The notes below the pieces were generated by a model. The model saw only the letters and a program-made list of their open reading frames with translations, was not told where the DNA came from and did not search any database. Source: Candidatus Petromonas tenebris (GTDB lineage Bacteria; Bacillota; Clostridia; Peptostreptococcales; Caminicellaceae). From it: a stretch of DNA of 64,000 nucleotides. Every line of letters starts with the position of its first letter. The first letter of the stretch is position 1. Position numbers and translations under genes: made by a program. This document shows positions 25,593 to 35,055 of this stretch, one piece after another. The stretch spans positions 1 through 64,000 of the forward strand of contig JACCKY010000001.1 of NCBI GenBank assembly GCA_014236755.1, read 5' to 3'.

Positions 25593-26159
25593 CTAGGGTT
25601 CCCTAGTGAAAGTAGCTTGACTACTTTTTTTAAAATCTACATAATCAAGCTTTGTTTCTAAATACCTTGCAAGGGTATAAATTAAATCAGAAAGTCTATT
25701 GACATACTTCATTAGGATCGGATTTATTTCCTCGTCTCTAGATAAAGTTATGATTCTTCTTTCAGCTCTTCTGCATATAGTTCTTGATATATGCAGTGCT
25801 GCACTTGCTTTATTACTTCCAGGTATTATAAACTTTGACTGTTCTTTTTCATTCATTTTAGATAAATATTGATCAATTATTTTTTCTAAATCTGATACAT
25901 GGTTCATAGTAATCTTTTCGGGAAACTTATTTCTATCTTTGGAGGCAAGTTCTCCTGCTACATCAAATAGTTCCCTTTGAATCTTAAATATAATCTCCTT
26001 AATATTATCATCTTGAATAAAATTTTTCGCAAATCCTAGAGAGGAATTCAACTCGTCTATTGTTCCATAGCTTTCAACTTTGATAGAGTCCTTAGCTATT
26101 CTAGTATTGTCATAGAGACTAGTTTGCCCTTTATCTCCTGTCCTAGTGTATATTTTCAT
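25593..26159 (-). CDS. Cob(I)alamin adenosyltransferase, PduO type
   Basis: The 188-residue protein opens KIYTRTGDKGQTSLYDNTRI, the ATP-binding segment of the PduO family, and has ESYGTIDELNSSLG and the C-terminal cobalamin/ATP block SRTICRRAERRIITLS followed by MKYVNRLSDLIYTLARYLE. It adenosylates cob(I)alamin to coenzyme B12. No B12-dependent enzyme is adjacent; the QueG-like protein at 47972 belongs to a family that uses cobalamin but not the adenosyl form. The start is ATG with AAGGAGG upstream. Confidence 0.95.
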   Translation of the reverse strand: MKIYTRTGDKGQTSLYDNTRIAKDSIKVESYGTIDELNSSLGFAKNFIQDDNIKEIIFKIQRELFDVAGELASKDRNKFPEKITMNHVSDLEKIIDQYLSKMNEKEQSKFIIPGSNKASAALHISRTICRRAERRIITLSRDEEINPILMKYVNRLSDLIYTLARYLETKLDYVDFKKSSQATFTREP

Positions 26160-26246
26160 AGTATATTACCTCCTTCAAAGGAATATATTAAATGATTACC
26201 CAAATATAAAGCTGTTTATTCTAATATCGATTCAAATATCCATAAT

Positions 26247-26304
26247 CAAAAAATAATTAAACCCTCCACTCTATATATTAATAAGTTAATAAGCGGAGGG
26301 GTTT
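26247..26304 (-). terminator. Intrinsic terminator of preT-preA
   Basis: Read on the minus strand, AAACCCCTCC pairs with GGAGGGTTT across about 27 bases, followed by a T-rich run. Confidence 0.7.
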
Positions 26305-26328
26305 GATTTATATAGCCAACTATTACCT

Positions 26329-27570
26329 CTACCCAACTATTACTTCATGTGGATCTCTGCCTTCTTTAAATTTAACTTCTCCCGGAGTTATACAGCCTTC
26401 TATTGGACATACGTTCATACACAGGTGACAGCCAACGCAATCGTCTGTTATTGATGGGCGACGGTTATCCTCATCCCATTCAATAGCTTGATGAGCACCA
26501 TCGTAGCAAGAAATATAACAGCGTCCACAACCAACACATACATCTTCATCGATTTTAGGTATAATTTTAAAATCACGATCTATTTCTTCGGCAGGTATAA
26601 TATTATCTAGAGCAATTCCCACCATTTCATCAAGTGAGTTAAATCCTTTTGCCTGCATAAAGTATGATAGCCCACTAATCATATCTTCAACAATTCTATA
26701 GCCATACTGCATAATTGCAGTAGTTACCTGTAGATTTCTAGCACCAACCATCAAGAATTCTGCTGCGTCTTCCCAATTTTCAATGCCACCGATACCGCTT
26801 AGAGGAATATTTGCTAAATCAGGGTGTTGAGCCATTTGTGCTATAAAACGTAGAGATATGGGCTTCACAGCTTTTCCTGAATAACCTGAAATAGATGATT
26901 TGCCATTTACAACTGGCATAGCAGTATAGTGATTAAAATCTATTCGAGTTATTGCTTTAATAGTATTAATTGCGGATATACTAGCAGCCCCACCTTTAAC
27001 TGCAGCAATTGCAGGTATTTCCATATTGCCTATATTAGGAGTCATTTTAGCCATAACTGGAAGATGAGTTGCGCTGCATACAGACTGAGTATACTTCTTT
27101 ACTAATTCGGGATTTTGACCAACATCAGAACCCATTGTACTTGAAGTCATTTGCGGACATGAGAAGTTACACTCTATAATATCCGCTCCAACTTCTGTAA
27201 CTAATTTAGAAAGCTTTTTCCATTCTTCTTCATTTTCTCCCATAATTGAAGCTATAAGTATCTTATCTGGGTAGTCCTTTTTTAACTTTGCCATCATCTC
27301 AAGATTTTTTTCAAGGGGTTTATCTGAGATCTGTTCCATATTTTTAAAGCCTAAAAATGGTGTAGCTTCTTTACGTGTGTTATCAAATCTCGGTGAGCAT
27401 TCATCGGGAATATAAACACCTATAGTCTTATATACAATTCCTCCCCAACCAGTTTCTAAAGCTTTAGAGCACATATCATAATTGCTACCTACTGGTGAAG
27501 AAGATAGGAAAAATGGATTTTCACATTTCACTCCGCAAAATTCTATAGATAAATCTTTATGCTTTACCAT
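26329..27570 (-). CDS. preA: NAD-dependent dihydropyrimidine dehydrogenase, subunit PreA
   Basis: The 413-residue protein has a dihydroorotate-dehydrogenase-like FMN barrel (about residues 1-320: [20 protein letters not shown] with the conserved Cys, [31 protein letters not shown]) and a C-terminal 2x[4Fe-4S] ferredoxin domain ([11 protein letters not shown] and [12 protein letters not shown]). With PreT it reduces uracil and thymine to the 5,6-dihydro forms using NADH, or runs in reverse. It follows preT with one base between the stop and the next start. Confidence 0.95.
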   Translation of the reverse strand: MVKHKDLSIEFCGVKCENPFFLSSSPVGSNYDMCSKALETGWGGIVYKTIGVYIPDECSPRFDNTRKEATPFLGFKNMEQISDKPLEKNLEMMAKLKKDYPDKILIASIMGENEEEWKKLSKLVTEVGADIIECNFSCPQMTSSTMGSDVGQNPELVKKYTQSVCSATHLPVMAKMTPNIGNMEIPAIAAVKGGAASISAINTIKAITRIDFNHYTAMPVVNGKSSISGYSGKAVKPISLRFIAQMAQHPDLANIPLSGIGGIENWEDAAEFLMVGARNLQVTTAIMQYGYRIVEDMISGLSYFMQAKGFNSLDEMVGIALDNIIPAEEIDRDFKIIPKIDEDVCVGCGRCYISCYDGAHQAIEWDEDNRRPSITDDCVGCHLCMNVCPIEGCITPGEVKFKEGRDPHEVIVG

Positions 27571-27571
27571 A

Positions 27572-28900
27572 TTACTTCACCCCTTTCTTCTCAGCAACGA
27601 CTTCAGTGTCATCAGACTGGACTTCTCTTAATGAAGTAAGGTATTTGTTTAAACTGTCAGCAGCGGCTTTACCAGCAGCAACTGCTTCTACAACGGTTTT
27701 GCCTTCATTAACAACATCACCGGCAGCAAAAATGTTTTCTATGTTGGTTTCACAAGTTTCTTCATTGGCTAAAACTAAGTTTTTGCCATCTATGGAAATA
27801 TTAAGGTCAGCTATTTCTTTTGAATTTTCTGCTATCTGACCTATGGCAAAGATAATCTTATCCGCCTTCAATTCAAGTAAGGAATCATCTTTAAAGCCCA
27901 CAGCTTTCAATTTTACAACTTTGCCGTTATCACCAATTATTTCTTTAGGTGTGAAACCATAAATGATGTTTACACCAAGTTCACTTACATATCTAACTTC
28001 ATCTTTATTTGCAGGCATTTCTTCGTATGTACGTCTATATACTATGGATACTTTATTTGCTCCTAATAGCTTGGCTGTAGTTGCACAGTCCATTGCAACA
28101 TCTCCTCCGCCAATCACTATAACATTTTGGCTAACATCGATGTTTCCATTATTGGGTTTTGCAGCTGCTAAAAAATCAATTGCGGTAGTAACGCCCTCTA
28201 AGTTTATGCCAGGTATATTAATTAATTTTGGTTGTTGTAATCCTATAGATAATACAAAAGCTACGTAGCCTTCTGATTTTAACTCATCCAAGGTAATGTC
28301 TTTACCAACTTTACAATCAAGCTTGAATTCTACTCCAAGATCCTTAACATATCGTATTTCCTGGTCGACAATGTTCTGAGGCAAACGAGAAGGTACTATT
28401 CCGTAAGTTAAAACACCGCCAGGAGTAGATTTTTCTTCAAATATGGTTACCTTATATCCCATCAGAGCTAAATTAGCCGCCGCAGCTAATCCTGCTGGGC
28501 CGGAACCTATAACAGCTACTTTTTCTTTAGTTGCTTCAGGAGCCTCCAAAATCTTCATTCCAATTGCCTGTTCAAAATCTGTTGCAAATCTTTGAAGTCT
28601 TCCTATTTCTATAGGTTTGTCTATACCTGTTCTACTGCAAGCTTCTTCGCAAAGTTTATCGTATGGGCATATTCTTGCACAAACACCCCCAAGAATATTA
28701 GCTTTTCTTATGGTTTCAGCAGCACCTTTTATATTTTTAAAGCGTATAGAACGGATAAACTTTGCAGGGTTTGTACCTGCGGGACAACCTTTGCTACATG
28801 GGGCATCATGACACAAAAGGCATCTTGAAGCTTCTTCCATTGCAAGTAATGGAGTATAAGGTTTGATAGCTTCAGTCAAGTATTTTTTCTTATCATTCAA
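27572..28900 (-). CDS. preT: NAD-dependent dihydropyrimidine dehydrogenase, subunit PreT
   Basis: The 442-residue protein resembles the glutamate synthase small chain: an N-terminal Fe-S domain ([37 protein letters not shown]), an FAD site ([26 protein letters not shown]-like region), and an NAD site ([20 protein letters not shown]). It passes electrons from NADH through FAD and Fe-S clusters to PreA. A near-consensus sigma-54 promoter lies about 60-75 bp upstream, so the operon is probably switched on by an enhancer-binding protein. Confidence 0.94.
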   Translation of the reverse strand: MNDKKKYLTEAIKPYTPLLAMEEASRCLLCHDAPCSKGCPAGTNPAKFIRSIRFKNIKGAAETIRKANILGGVCARICPYDKLCEEACSRTGIDKPIEIGRLQRFATDFEQAIGMKILEAPEATKEKVAVIGSGPAGLAAAANLALMGYKVTIFEEKSTPGGVLTYGIVPSRLPQNIVDQEIRYVKDLGVEFKLDCKVGKDITLDELKSEGYVAFVLSIGLQQPKLINIPGINLEGVTTAIDFLAAAKPNNGNIDVSQNVIVIGGGDVAMDCATTAKLLGANKVSIVYRRTYEEMPANKDEVRYVSELGVNIIYGFTPKEIIGDNGKVVKLKAVGFKDDSLLELKADKIIFAIGQIAENSKEIADLNISIDGKNLVLANEETCETNIENIFAAGDVVNEGKTVVEAVAAGKAAADSLNKYLTSLREVQSDDTEVVAEKKGVK

Positions 28901-28960
28901 TGCTCATTCCTCCTTTAATTTAGTTTCAAATTCTTTTCCCACTTCACTACAAATGTTAAA

Positions 28961-28977
28961 AGCAAAGTTTGTGCCAA
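28961..28977 (-). promoter_or_regulatory. Sigma-54 promoter of preT-preA
   Basis: On the minus strand the sequence is TTGGCACAAACTTTGCT, matching TGGCAC-N5-TTGC of the -24/-12 class with correct spacing. Transcription would start about 50 bp upstream of the preT start codon. Confidence 0.8.
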
Positions 28978-29554
28978 AAAAAAATCAAAAACCATGATTA
29001 TAGTGTGAAGAGATTTAGCAAAAATACGGATAATTATTCAAAATGAATTTATTAATGTAAACATCGGACAAAGAACTTTAGTTAAAAAATTTGTTTAACT
29101 ATTAATTAATTTATGAAATTATAAATAAAATTAATTTTGAATTAATTAATAGAACGTAGTAACAAGTTGAGTCATTTATGAATCATCAAAAAACATAAAA
29201 GCGTTTGTTCAAAAAAGACAAGTTTACTGCTTATGATTAATATAAAAAATTTTTAATTAATAAAAAAATTTTTAAGAAAAGATATTTGTTTATGAATCAA
29301 ATTATTAATTGGTATAGGCCTGACAAATTCTAAAGTTTAAAAGATATTTGAAGAAATTAAAGAAAAAACGATTCAAAATGGCATCATTTTATTAGTTTTA
29401 TCAGTTAGATATTATTAATTTTAATTTTGGATAAGTAGTTTTACAAAATAAAATAGAAGATTGTGAAGAAAGATACTCTACATGATGGGAAAGAACAACT
29501 AAAATACTAGTTACTCTAGATATAGGTTGGCAGAATCATCGGGATTAACTGATA

Positions 29555-29571
29555 TTGGTATAGGAATTGCT
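29555..29571 (+). promoter_or_regulatory. Possible sigma-54 promoter of the permease gene
   Basis: TTGGTATAGGAATTGCT keeps the essential GG and GC with the right spacing but differs from TGGCAC at two positions. It lies about 190 bp ahead of the permease start. Confidence 0.45.
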
Positions 29572-29759
29572 ATACATCTAATAACAGTTTGCATTTTCAG
29601 AATCAACAGAAAATTATATCTTGAAAAATAAATTTTTAGTAGAGGGAATGAAATAGTTTGAATTATTACTAAAGGAGGTGGTGGAGGTTTAAGCAGTATA
29701 TAAACATACAGATTGTTGATGTTATCTAAGGCTATTATCAAATGGAGGTGTAAACTGAA

Positions 29760-31280
29760 ATGTCAGGTAAGGTTAAAACTCAGAGAGTAGTAGGCGGACT
29801 TTACGAATTGACAGAAAGCGCCCGTGAAAACCTTAAGGAAAATCAGTATTATAATGACGACTTAGCTCCTACAATGTTGAAAGAAAGAGCTTGGACTACT
29901 TATAATATTGCTGCTTTGTGGGTTGGAATGTCAGTTTGTATTCCAACGTATATGATGGCATCAGGACTTATGGCTGCTGGACTTTCTTGGTGGCAAGCTA
30001 TATTAAATATTTGTTTAGGTAATTTAATAGTGTTAATTCCAATGCAGCTAAATTCTCATGCCGGTACAAAGTATGGTATCCCTTATCCTGTGTTTGCAAG
30101 ATTAGCTTTTGGGATTAAAGGATCTCACATAGCAGCAATTGCACGTGCTTTAATAGCTGCTGGTTGGTTTGGAATACAAACTTGGATAGGTGGAGGCGCA
30201 CTGAACGGTGTCATATCAGTTATAAGCCCAACCTGGGGATCCTGGGTAGGCGGAATATGGGTTTCATTTTTTGTATTTTGGGCTTTAAATGTATGGATTG
30301 CATATAAAGGTGAAGAAGCAATTAAATTTATGGAGTCCTGGGGAGCTCCTATATTAGGGATTCTTTCCATCGGTTTAATGGTTTGGGCATATATTAGTGT
30401 TAAAGCAGCTGGTAAAGGAATAATGGATATATTAAATATGCCTGCGACCTATGAACCAGGAAAATTTTGGCCTATATTCTTAGGCGGATTAACAGCTAAT
30501 ATAGCATTTTGGTCAACATTGGCATTAAATATTCCTGATTTTAGTAGATATGCTAAAAGTCAAAAAGATCAATTTAGGGGACAGTTGCTCGGGCTACCTA
30601 CCACAATGGCTGCATTTTCTTTTGTTGGTGTTTTTGTTACAGGCGCTACAGGAGTTATATTTGGTAAATTTTTATGGGATCCCGTTGCAGTGATTGCTAA
30701 AATTGGCAGTCCTTTTGCGGCATTGCTTGGAGCGCTGGGTATAGCAGTTGCAACATTGACTACAAATATTGCAGCCAATGTTGTTGCTCCAGCAAATGGC
30801 ATTTCTAATTTAAATCCTAGAAAGATATCTTACAAGATGGGAACTATAGTAACCGGTATACTAGGCGTTGCCATTATGCCTTGGAAACTATTATCAAGTG
30901 CCGGTGCATATATTTTCGGGTGGTTAGGGACATATGGTATTTTATTGGGACCTCTCGCTGGCATGTATATAGCAGATTATTATATATACCGCAAAAAAGC
31001 GATTGATTTAGATGATCTTTTTAGGGGAGAAAATAGTCGATATTGGTATGGTAACGGATTTAATGAAAAAGCGATATATACCTGGATTCTAGCCGCTATT
31101 CTCCCACTACTAGGTAAAGTAATTCCGTCAATGTCATTCTTCGCTGAGAGTGGTTGGATTATAGGCTTTTTATTGGGACTATTTATATATCCTGTCTTGA
31201 TGAAGAATGAAGTATCTTCTCTTATAACGGAGGAACAAGAAAAAGAAATTACAGAAATAGGAGAAATTGTAGAGAAATAA
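29760..31280 (+). CDS. NCS1 family nucleobase/hydantoin/allantoin permease
   Basis: The 506-residue protein has about twelve membrane helices and the NCS1 pattern: WTTYNIAALWVGMSVCIPTY, GIPYPVFARLAFGIKGSH, WFGIQTWIGGGAL and the NIPDFSRYAK motif. These Na+- or H+-coupled symporters import uracil, allantoin, hydantoins or purine bases. The position between preTA and dihydropyrimidinase suggests uracil, thymine or a dihydropyrimidine. GGAGGTG precedes the ATG. Confidence 0.92.
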   Translation: MSGKVKTQRVVGGLYELTESARENLKENQYYNDDLAPTMLKERAWTTYNIAALWVGMSVCIPTYMMASGLMAAGLSWWQAILNICLGNLIVLIPMQLNSHAGTKYGIPYPVFARLAFGIKGSHIAAIARALIAAGWFGIQTWIGGGALNGVISVISPTWGSWVGGIWVSFFVFWALNVWIAYKGEEAIKFMESWGAPILGILSIGLMVWAYISVKAAGKGIMDILNMPATYEPGKFWPIFLGGLTANIAFWSTLALNIPDFSRYAKSQKDQFRGQLLGLPTTMAAFSFVGVFVTGATGVIFGKFLWDPVAVIAKIGSPFAALLGALGIAVATLTTNIAANVVAPANGISNLNPRKISYKMGTIVTGILGVAIMPWKLLSSAGAYIFGWLGTYGILLGPLAGMYIADYYIYRKKAIDLDDLFRGENSRYWYGNGFNEKAIYTWILAAILPLLGKVIPSMSFFAESGWIIGFLLGLFIYPVLMKNEVSSLITEEQEKEITEIGEIVEK

Positions 31281-31292
31281 AGATTATATATT

Positions 31293-31327
31293 AAAAAAGA
31301 GGATAGTGGTATAGGTATCCTCTTTTT
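31293..31327 (+). terminator. Intrinsic terminator after the permease
   Basis: A 12-bp stem (AAAAAGAGGATA / TATCCTCTTTTT) has a T-tract built into its right arm. It separates the permease gene from hydA, which has its own promoter. Confidence 0.8.
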
Positions 31328-31343
31328 ACAATATTTATATCTT

Positions 31344-31360
31344 TTGGTATGTTTGTTGCT
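31344..31360 (+). promoter_or_regulatory. Sigma-54 promoter of hydA
   Basis: TTGGTATGTTTGTTGCT has GG and GC at -24/-12 with correct spacing and lies between the terminator and the hydA ribosome binding site, about 60 bp before the start. Confidence 0.65.
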
Positions 31361-31419
31361 TGTACCTATTACATGTAGAAAGAAATAAATTTTTATAAAT
31401 TAAAGGGGGTATTAAATTT

Positions 31420-32787
31420 ATGGATTTGATTATTAAAAACGGTACAATTATTACTGCCACTGATACATATAAGGCAGATATAGGAGTTAAAGATGGAAAG
31501 ATTATGACAATAGGAATGGATATTCAGGATGATTCAGCTAAGGTAGTAGATGCATCTGATAAATATGTGTTACCAGGTGCTATTGACGCTCATACTCATT
31601 TGGAAATGCCCTTTGGAGGAACAACATCAGCTGATAGTTATGAGTCAGGAACACGTGCTGCAGCTTGTGGTGGAGTAACAACTGTATTTGACTTTGTTAT
31701 TCAGAGAAAAGGGCAAGGGTTGATTGAAGCAGTAGAGGGAAGGAAAGAGCTTTGCGAACCACAGGCCTGTGTTGATTATGCATTTCATACAGCTATAACT
31801 GATTTAACACCTAAAGTATTAGATGAATTTCAAAAATCAGTAGATTATGGAGTCCCAAGCTTTAAGCTTTTTATGGTTTATAAAAAAGAGGGATTGATGG
31901 TAAATGATGGGGTACTCTTAACAGCACTTAAAAAATCAAAGGAAGTAGGAGCATTAATAGCAGTTCATGCTGAGAATCCGGATTTAATAGATATAAGAAT
32001 AGAAGAATATTTAGCAGTAGGAAAGACATCAGCATGGTATCATTATTTGAGCCGAGAAGAGTTTATAGAAGCTGAAGCGATAAAGAGAGCAATACATTGG
32101 GCTAAGTCAGTAAACGCACCTTTATATATAGTGCATCTAGCCTGTAAGGAGGGCCTAGATGAAGTGACAAAGGCAAGAGATGAAGGATATAAAATATATG
32201 CTGAAACCTGTCCGCAATACCTATATTTTACGAAAGAAGTATACAAACGTGAAGATGGAAGAAATTGGGTTTGTTCTCCTCCGATAAAAGGAAAAGAAAG
32301 CCAAGAAGCTCTTTGGTCTGGAATAAAAAGAGGCGATATTTCGGTTGTAGCTACAGACCACTGCCCTTTCCAAAGTTATGAAAAGGATTGGGGCAAAGAT
32401 GATTTTACTAAGATACCAAATGGTTGTATGGGTATAGAAAATCTTTATCCATATCTATTAAGTGAAGCAAATAAAGGAAGAATCAGTTTAAATAAAGTTG
32501 TAGAAGTTTGTTCAACAAACGTAGCTAAGATATTTGGATGTTCACCTCAAAAAGGAGCAATATCAGTTGGAAGTGATGCAGATATAGTTGTATATGATCC
32601 AAATAAGGAGTTTGTGATTACAAAAGACAATATGCATTCAGATGTAGATTATACAATTTGGGAAGGTGTGAGATTAAGAGGATATCCAGTGATGACATTC
32701 TTAAGAGGCAATTTAGTATATGATAATGGTAAATTTGTAGGGAAACCAGGTCAAGGCCAATTTATTAAATGTTATGGACAAAAGTAA
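31420..32787 (+). CDS. hydA: Dihydropyrimidinase / D-hydantoinase
   Basis: The 455-residue amidohydrolase opens dihydrouracil or dihydrothymine to the N-carbamoyl-beta-amino acid. The binuclear zinc site is visible: DAHTHLEMPFGG, the carbamylated lysine in SFKLFMVYKKEG, AVHAEN, YIVHLACKEG and VATDHCPF with the catalytic Asp. Family length is about 460. It follows NCS1 and preTA on the pathway and has its own sigma-54-type promoter. Confidence 0.94.
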   Translation: MDLIIKNGTIITATDTYKADIGVKDGKIMTIGMDIQDDSAKVVDASDKYVLPGAIDAHTHLEMPFGGTTSADSYESGTRAAACGGVTTVFDFVIQRKGQGLIEAVEGRKELCEPQACVDYAFHTAITDLTPKVLDEFQKSVDYGVPSFKLFMVYKKEGLMVNDGVLLTALKKSKEVGALIAVHAENPDLIDIRIEEYLAVGKTSAWYHYLSREEFIEAEAIKRAIHWAKSVNAPLYIVHLACKEGLDEVTKARDEGYKIYAETCPQYLYFTKEVYKREDGRNWVCSPPIKGKESQEALWSGIKRGDISVVATDHCPFQSYEKDWGKDDFTKIPNGCMGIENLYPYLLSEANKGRISLNKVVEVCSTNVAKIFGCSPQKGAISVGSDADIVVYDPNKEFVITKDNMHSDVDYTIWEGVRLRGYPVMTFLRGNLVYDNGKFVGKPGQGQFIKCYGQK

Positions 32788-32796
32788 TTTACAAAA

Positions 32797-32839
32797 AAGA
32801 CCTTATCAAGTTCCAGCTTGATAAGGTCTTTAAATTTTT
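32797..32839 (+). terminator. Intrinsic terminator of hydA
   Basis: A perfect 14-bp stem (AAGACCTTATCAAG and complement) with loop TTCCAG is followed by a T-rich tract. Confidence 0.85.
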
Positions 32840-33053
32840 GTCTATTTATAAAAATTAAATATAAAGAACATGTATATATGAGAATAGAGTTTAATAATAT
32901 ATTATAGAACATGTTTCCAAACAGAGAGGAGGTGAAAAACTGAAATGAAGTAACAAGTTCTCAATTGATTGTGTGTATTATTGAGAATATAGATAAATAG
33001 GGGGGATTAGTATTTTTTTAGAGCAAGTATTCGACCTTATTTCATTTGCTTTT

Positions 33054-34688
33054 ATGGTTATAGACAAAAAGGGACAAATACACTTTAAAAACAGACAAGC
33101 TGAAAGATTTTTAGATATGTATAAGGAAAAATTAAATATAAAGGACCCTGTTTTGAATATATTAAATAAGATTATGCAAAAAAAATTTAAAATAAAGATA
33201 AATGATTATGAATATATTTTAAAAGTTTCTAAATTTGAAAAAGAAGAAAGGATTAAATATGCAGTTGAAATATATGACTCCAAATACATTTATGATCTTA
33301 CAGCACAAATTAAGTTTGAAGAAGTAAAAACCATTTTAGACTCTACTCAGGATGCAATTTGTATTGATGATGAATATGGTAATACACTATGGATTAACAA
33401 GGCTTGTGAAGAGCTTTATCAAGTAAATAGATTAGATATAATTGGTACAAGCATAGATTTGCTAGAAAAGGAAGGAATATTTAATCCATCAGTAGCAAAA
33501 CTTGTTTTTGAACAAAAAAGAAAAATGACTATACTACATTCAAATAAAAACGGAAAGAAAATTCTTACTACAGGTACTCCTTTGTTTACCGATGATGGTA
33601 AAATTGATAAAGTTATCAGTACCTCTAGGGATGTAACAGAACTTATGATTTTGAAAAATAAGCTGGAAGATATAGAAAATGAACTGGAGGAAGTGAAGGA
33701 ACAGCAAGAAAGCCATGATAACTTAATAGTTAAAAGTCAAAAAATGAAGGAAGTTATGAAACTAGCCAGAAGATTATCTCAAATAGACACTACTGTCCTG
33801 ATTACTGGAGAATCGGGAGTAGGCAAGGGAGAAATTGCAAAATATATACACAAGCTTGGGAAAGGAGAGGACAAACCATTTGTAAAGGTTAATTGCGGTG
33901 CTATTCCTGACTCTCTTATTGAATCTGAGTTGTTCGGATATGAAGGAGGCGCCTTTACAGGTTCTAGAAAAAAAGGCAAGAAGGGATTGTTTGAGATGGC
34001 TCAAAACGGAACAATTTTTTTAGATGAAATTGGCGAGCTTCCTTTACATCTTCAGGTAAAAATACTACAAGCTATTCAAGATAAGGAGATACAAAGAGTA
34101 GGAGGAACTAGCACGGTTAAGGTAAATGTTAGAATTATTGCTGCAACAAATAGGGAATTAAAAGAAATGGTAGAGAAAGGTCAATTTAGAGAGGACTTAT
34201 ACTATAGATTAAATGTTGTACCAATATATATACCACCACTAAGGGATAGAAAAGAGGATATTTATCCTATTATTAGATATTTTTTAACGTTATATAATGA
34301 TAAATTTGATTTGCAAAAGAGAATAGATCCTAATGCAATAGATTATTTGATACGATACTCTTGGCCGGGAAACGTACGAGAATTGGAAAATATTATAGAA
34401 AGACTTGTAGTTACCACTAGAGAGCAAAGTATTGTTAAGGATAATTTACCTAATTATATATTGAAAGAAATAGAGAAAGAAGAAAATTATTCCATAATTA
34501 GTGTACCTAATATGGGAAGCTTGAAGGATACAGTGGAAGAAGTTGAAAAACAAATTATTCATAAGGCTTTGAAAAAATATAAAACTACAAGGGAAGTTGC
34601 TAAAGCATTAGGAGTAAGCCAGCCTACTGTAGTGAGGAAAATTAATAAATATTATATTAGTTATGATGAGGTAAATCGTGTAAATTAA
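33054..34688 (+). CDS. Sigma-54-dependent transcriptional activator with PAS domain
   Basis: The 544-residue product has PAS-like sensory regions (about residues 1-80 and 100-200), a short coiled coil, the AAA+ sigma-54 activation domain (about 220-450: ITGESGVGKGEIAKYIH, ESELFGYEGGAFTGS with the GAFTGA loop as GAFTGS, GTIFLDEIGELPL, SWPGNVRELENIIERL) and a C-terminal Fis-type helix-turn-helix (TTREVAKALGVSQPTVVRKI). It probably drives the surrounding -24/-12 promoters. The ATG at 33054 has no ribosome binding site and would cut into the first PAS fold; the frame is open from 32997, and ATT at 33012 behind AGGGGGG is a possible rare start. It has no response-regulator domain, so it likely binds a small molecule. 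Confidence 0.92.
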   Translation: MVIDKKGQIHFKNRQAERFLDMYKEKLNIKDPVLNILNKIMQKKFKIKINDYEYILKVSKFEKEERIKYAVEIYDSKYIYDLTAQIKFEEVKTILDSTQDAICIDDEYGNTLWINKACEELYQVNRLDIIGTSIDLLEKEGIFNPSVAKLVFEQKRKMTILHSNKNGKKILTTGTPLFTDDGKIDKVISTSRDVTELMILKNKLEDIENELEEVKEQQESHDNLIVKSQKMKEVMKLARRLSQIDTTVLITGESGVGKGEIAKYIHKLGKGEDKPFVKVNCGAIPDSLIESELFGYEGGAFTGSRKKGKKGLFEMAQNGTIFLDEIGELPLHLQVKILQAIQDKEIQRVGGTSTVKVNVRIIAATNRELKEMVEKGQFREDLYYRLNVVPIYIPPLRDRKEDIYPIIRYFLTLYNDKFDLQKRIDPNAIDYLIRYSWPGNVRELENIIERLVVTTREQSIVKDNLPNYILKEIEKEENYSIISVPNMGSLKDTVEEVEKQIIHKALKKYKTTREVAKALGVSQPTVVRKINKYYISYDEVNRVN

Positions 34689-34701
34689 AAATTAAGTTAC
34701 C

Positions 34702-34742
34702 TAGATTCACTACTGAATTAGTTTAATTCACAATTGAATCTA
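34702..34742. promoter_or_regulatory. Nested dyads, possible activator binding site
   Basis: TAGATTCA (34702-34709) is the inverted complement of TGAATCTA (34735-34742), and between them TGAATTA-GTT-TAATTCA (34714-34730) forms a second perfect dyad. The four half-sites share a TGAAT core. The cluster lies about 230 bp ahead of the sigma-54 promoter at 34968, the usual distance for an enhancer. Confidence 0.4.
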
Positions 34743-34775
34743 AGAGAAATTAAGTAAAATACAAATAAAAGAATA

Positions 34776-34824
34776 AAAAGTTAAGGTTGCTGATATAAAA
34801 AAATATCAGCAACCTTAACTTTTT
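34776..34824 (+). terminator. Intrinsic terminator of the activator gene
   Basis: A stem of about 21 bp (AAAAAGTTAAGGTTGCTGATAT and its complement) around an A-rich loop ends in a T-run. Confidence 0.85.
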
Positions 34825-34967
34825 ATTCAAGAAAAGAAATGTATTTAAGATTAAATACAAAAGATTTTCTACAGTAAATAGTAAATATAGTATTTAAAAC
34901 AAAAAAATCCTGAAGATTGAAATTTTTCACATATTTAATTCAATAAGGTTAAAACAGTTTCTATATA

Positions 34968-34984
34968 TTGGCATAGAAATTGCG
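34968..34984 (+). promoter_or_regulatory. Sigma-54 promoter of the aldehyde dehydrogenase operon
   Basis: TTGGCATAGAAATTGCG matches TGGCAC-N5-TTGC with one change (T for C at the last base of the -24 box) and correct spacing. It lies about 70 bp ahead of the start codon at 35056. The rest of 34689-35055 holds the terminator, the dyads described separately and no gene. Confidence 0.8.
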
Positions 34985-35055
34985 ATTATTTATTTTTAAA
35001 CAATTATATAATCTAAGGTTATTTATAATTTAAAAATATTTAAAGGAGGAGTATT

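Larger units (their letters stand above)
28901..29759. other. Long divergent regulatory region
   Basis: About 860 bp of A+T-rich DNA separates preT (minus) from the NCS1 permease gene (plus). I see no convincing gene. It contains a strong sigma-54 match toward preT (28961-28977) and a weaker one toward the permease (29555-29571). The dyad ATTCA-AAA-TGAAT near 29037-29049 and several TGAAT/ATTCA half-sites could bind the activator. The segment near 29524-29631 is open for about 36 codons but resembles nothing I know. Confidence 0.5.

Noticed and set aside
29528-29546. TTGGCAGAATCATCGGG as a sigma-54 promoter
   Set aside because: The -24 half fits but the -12 GC is missing at the required spacing; the site at 29555 is better.
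29511-29741. 76-codon minus-strand frame in the preT/permease divergent region
   Set aside because: No ribosome binding site, proline-run composition and overlap with the candidate sigma-54 promoter and permease leader make it unlikely.
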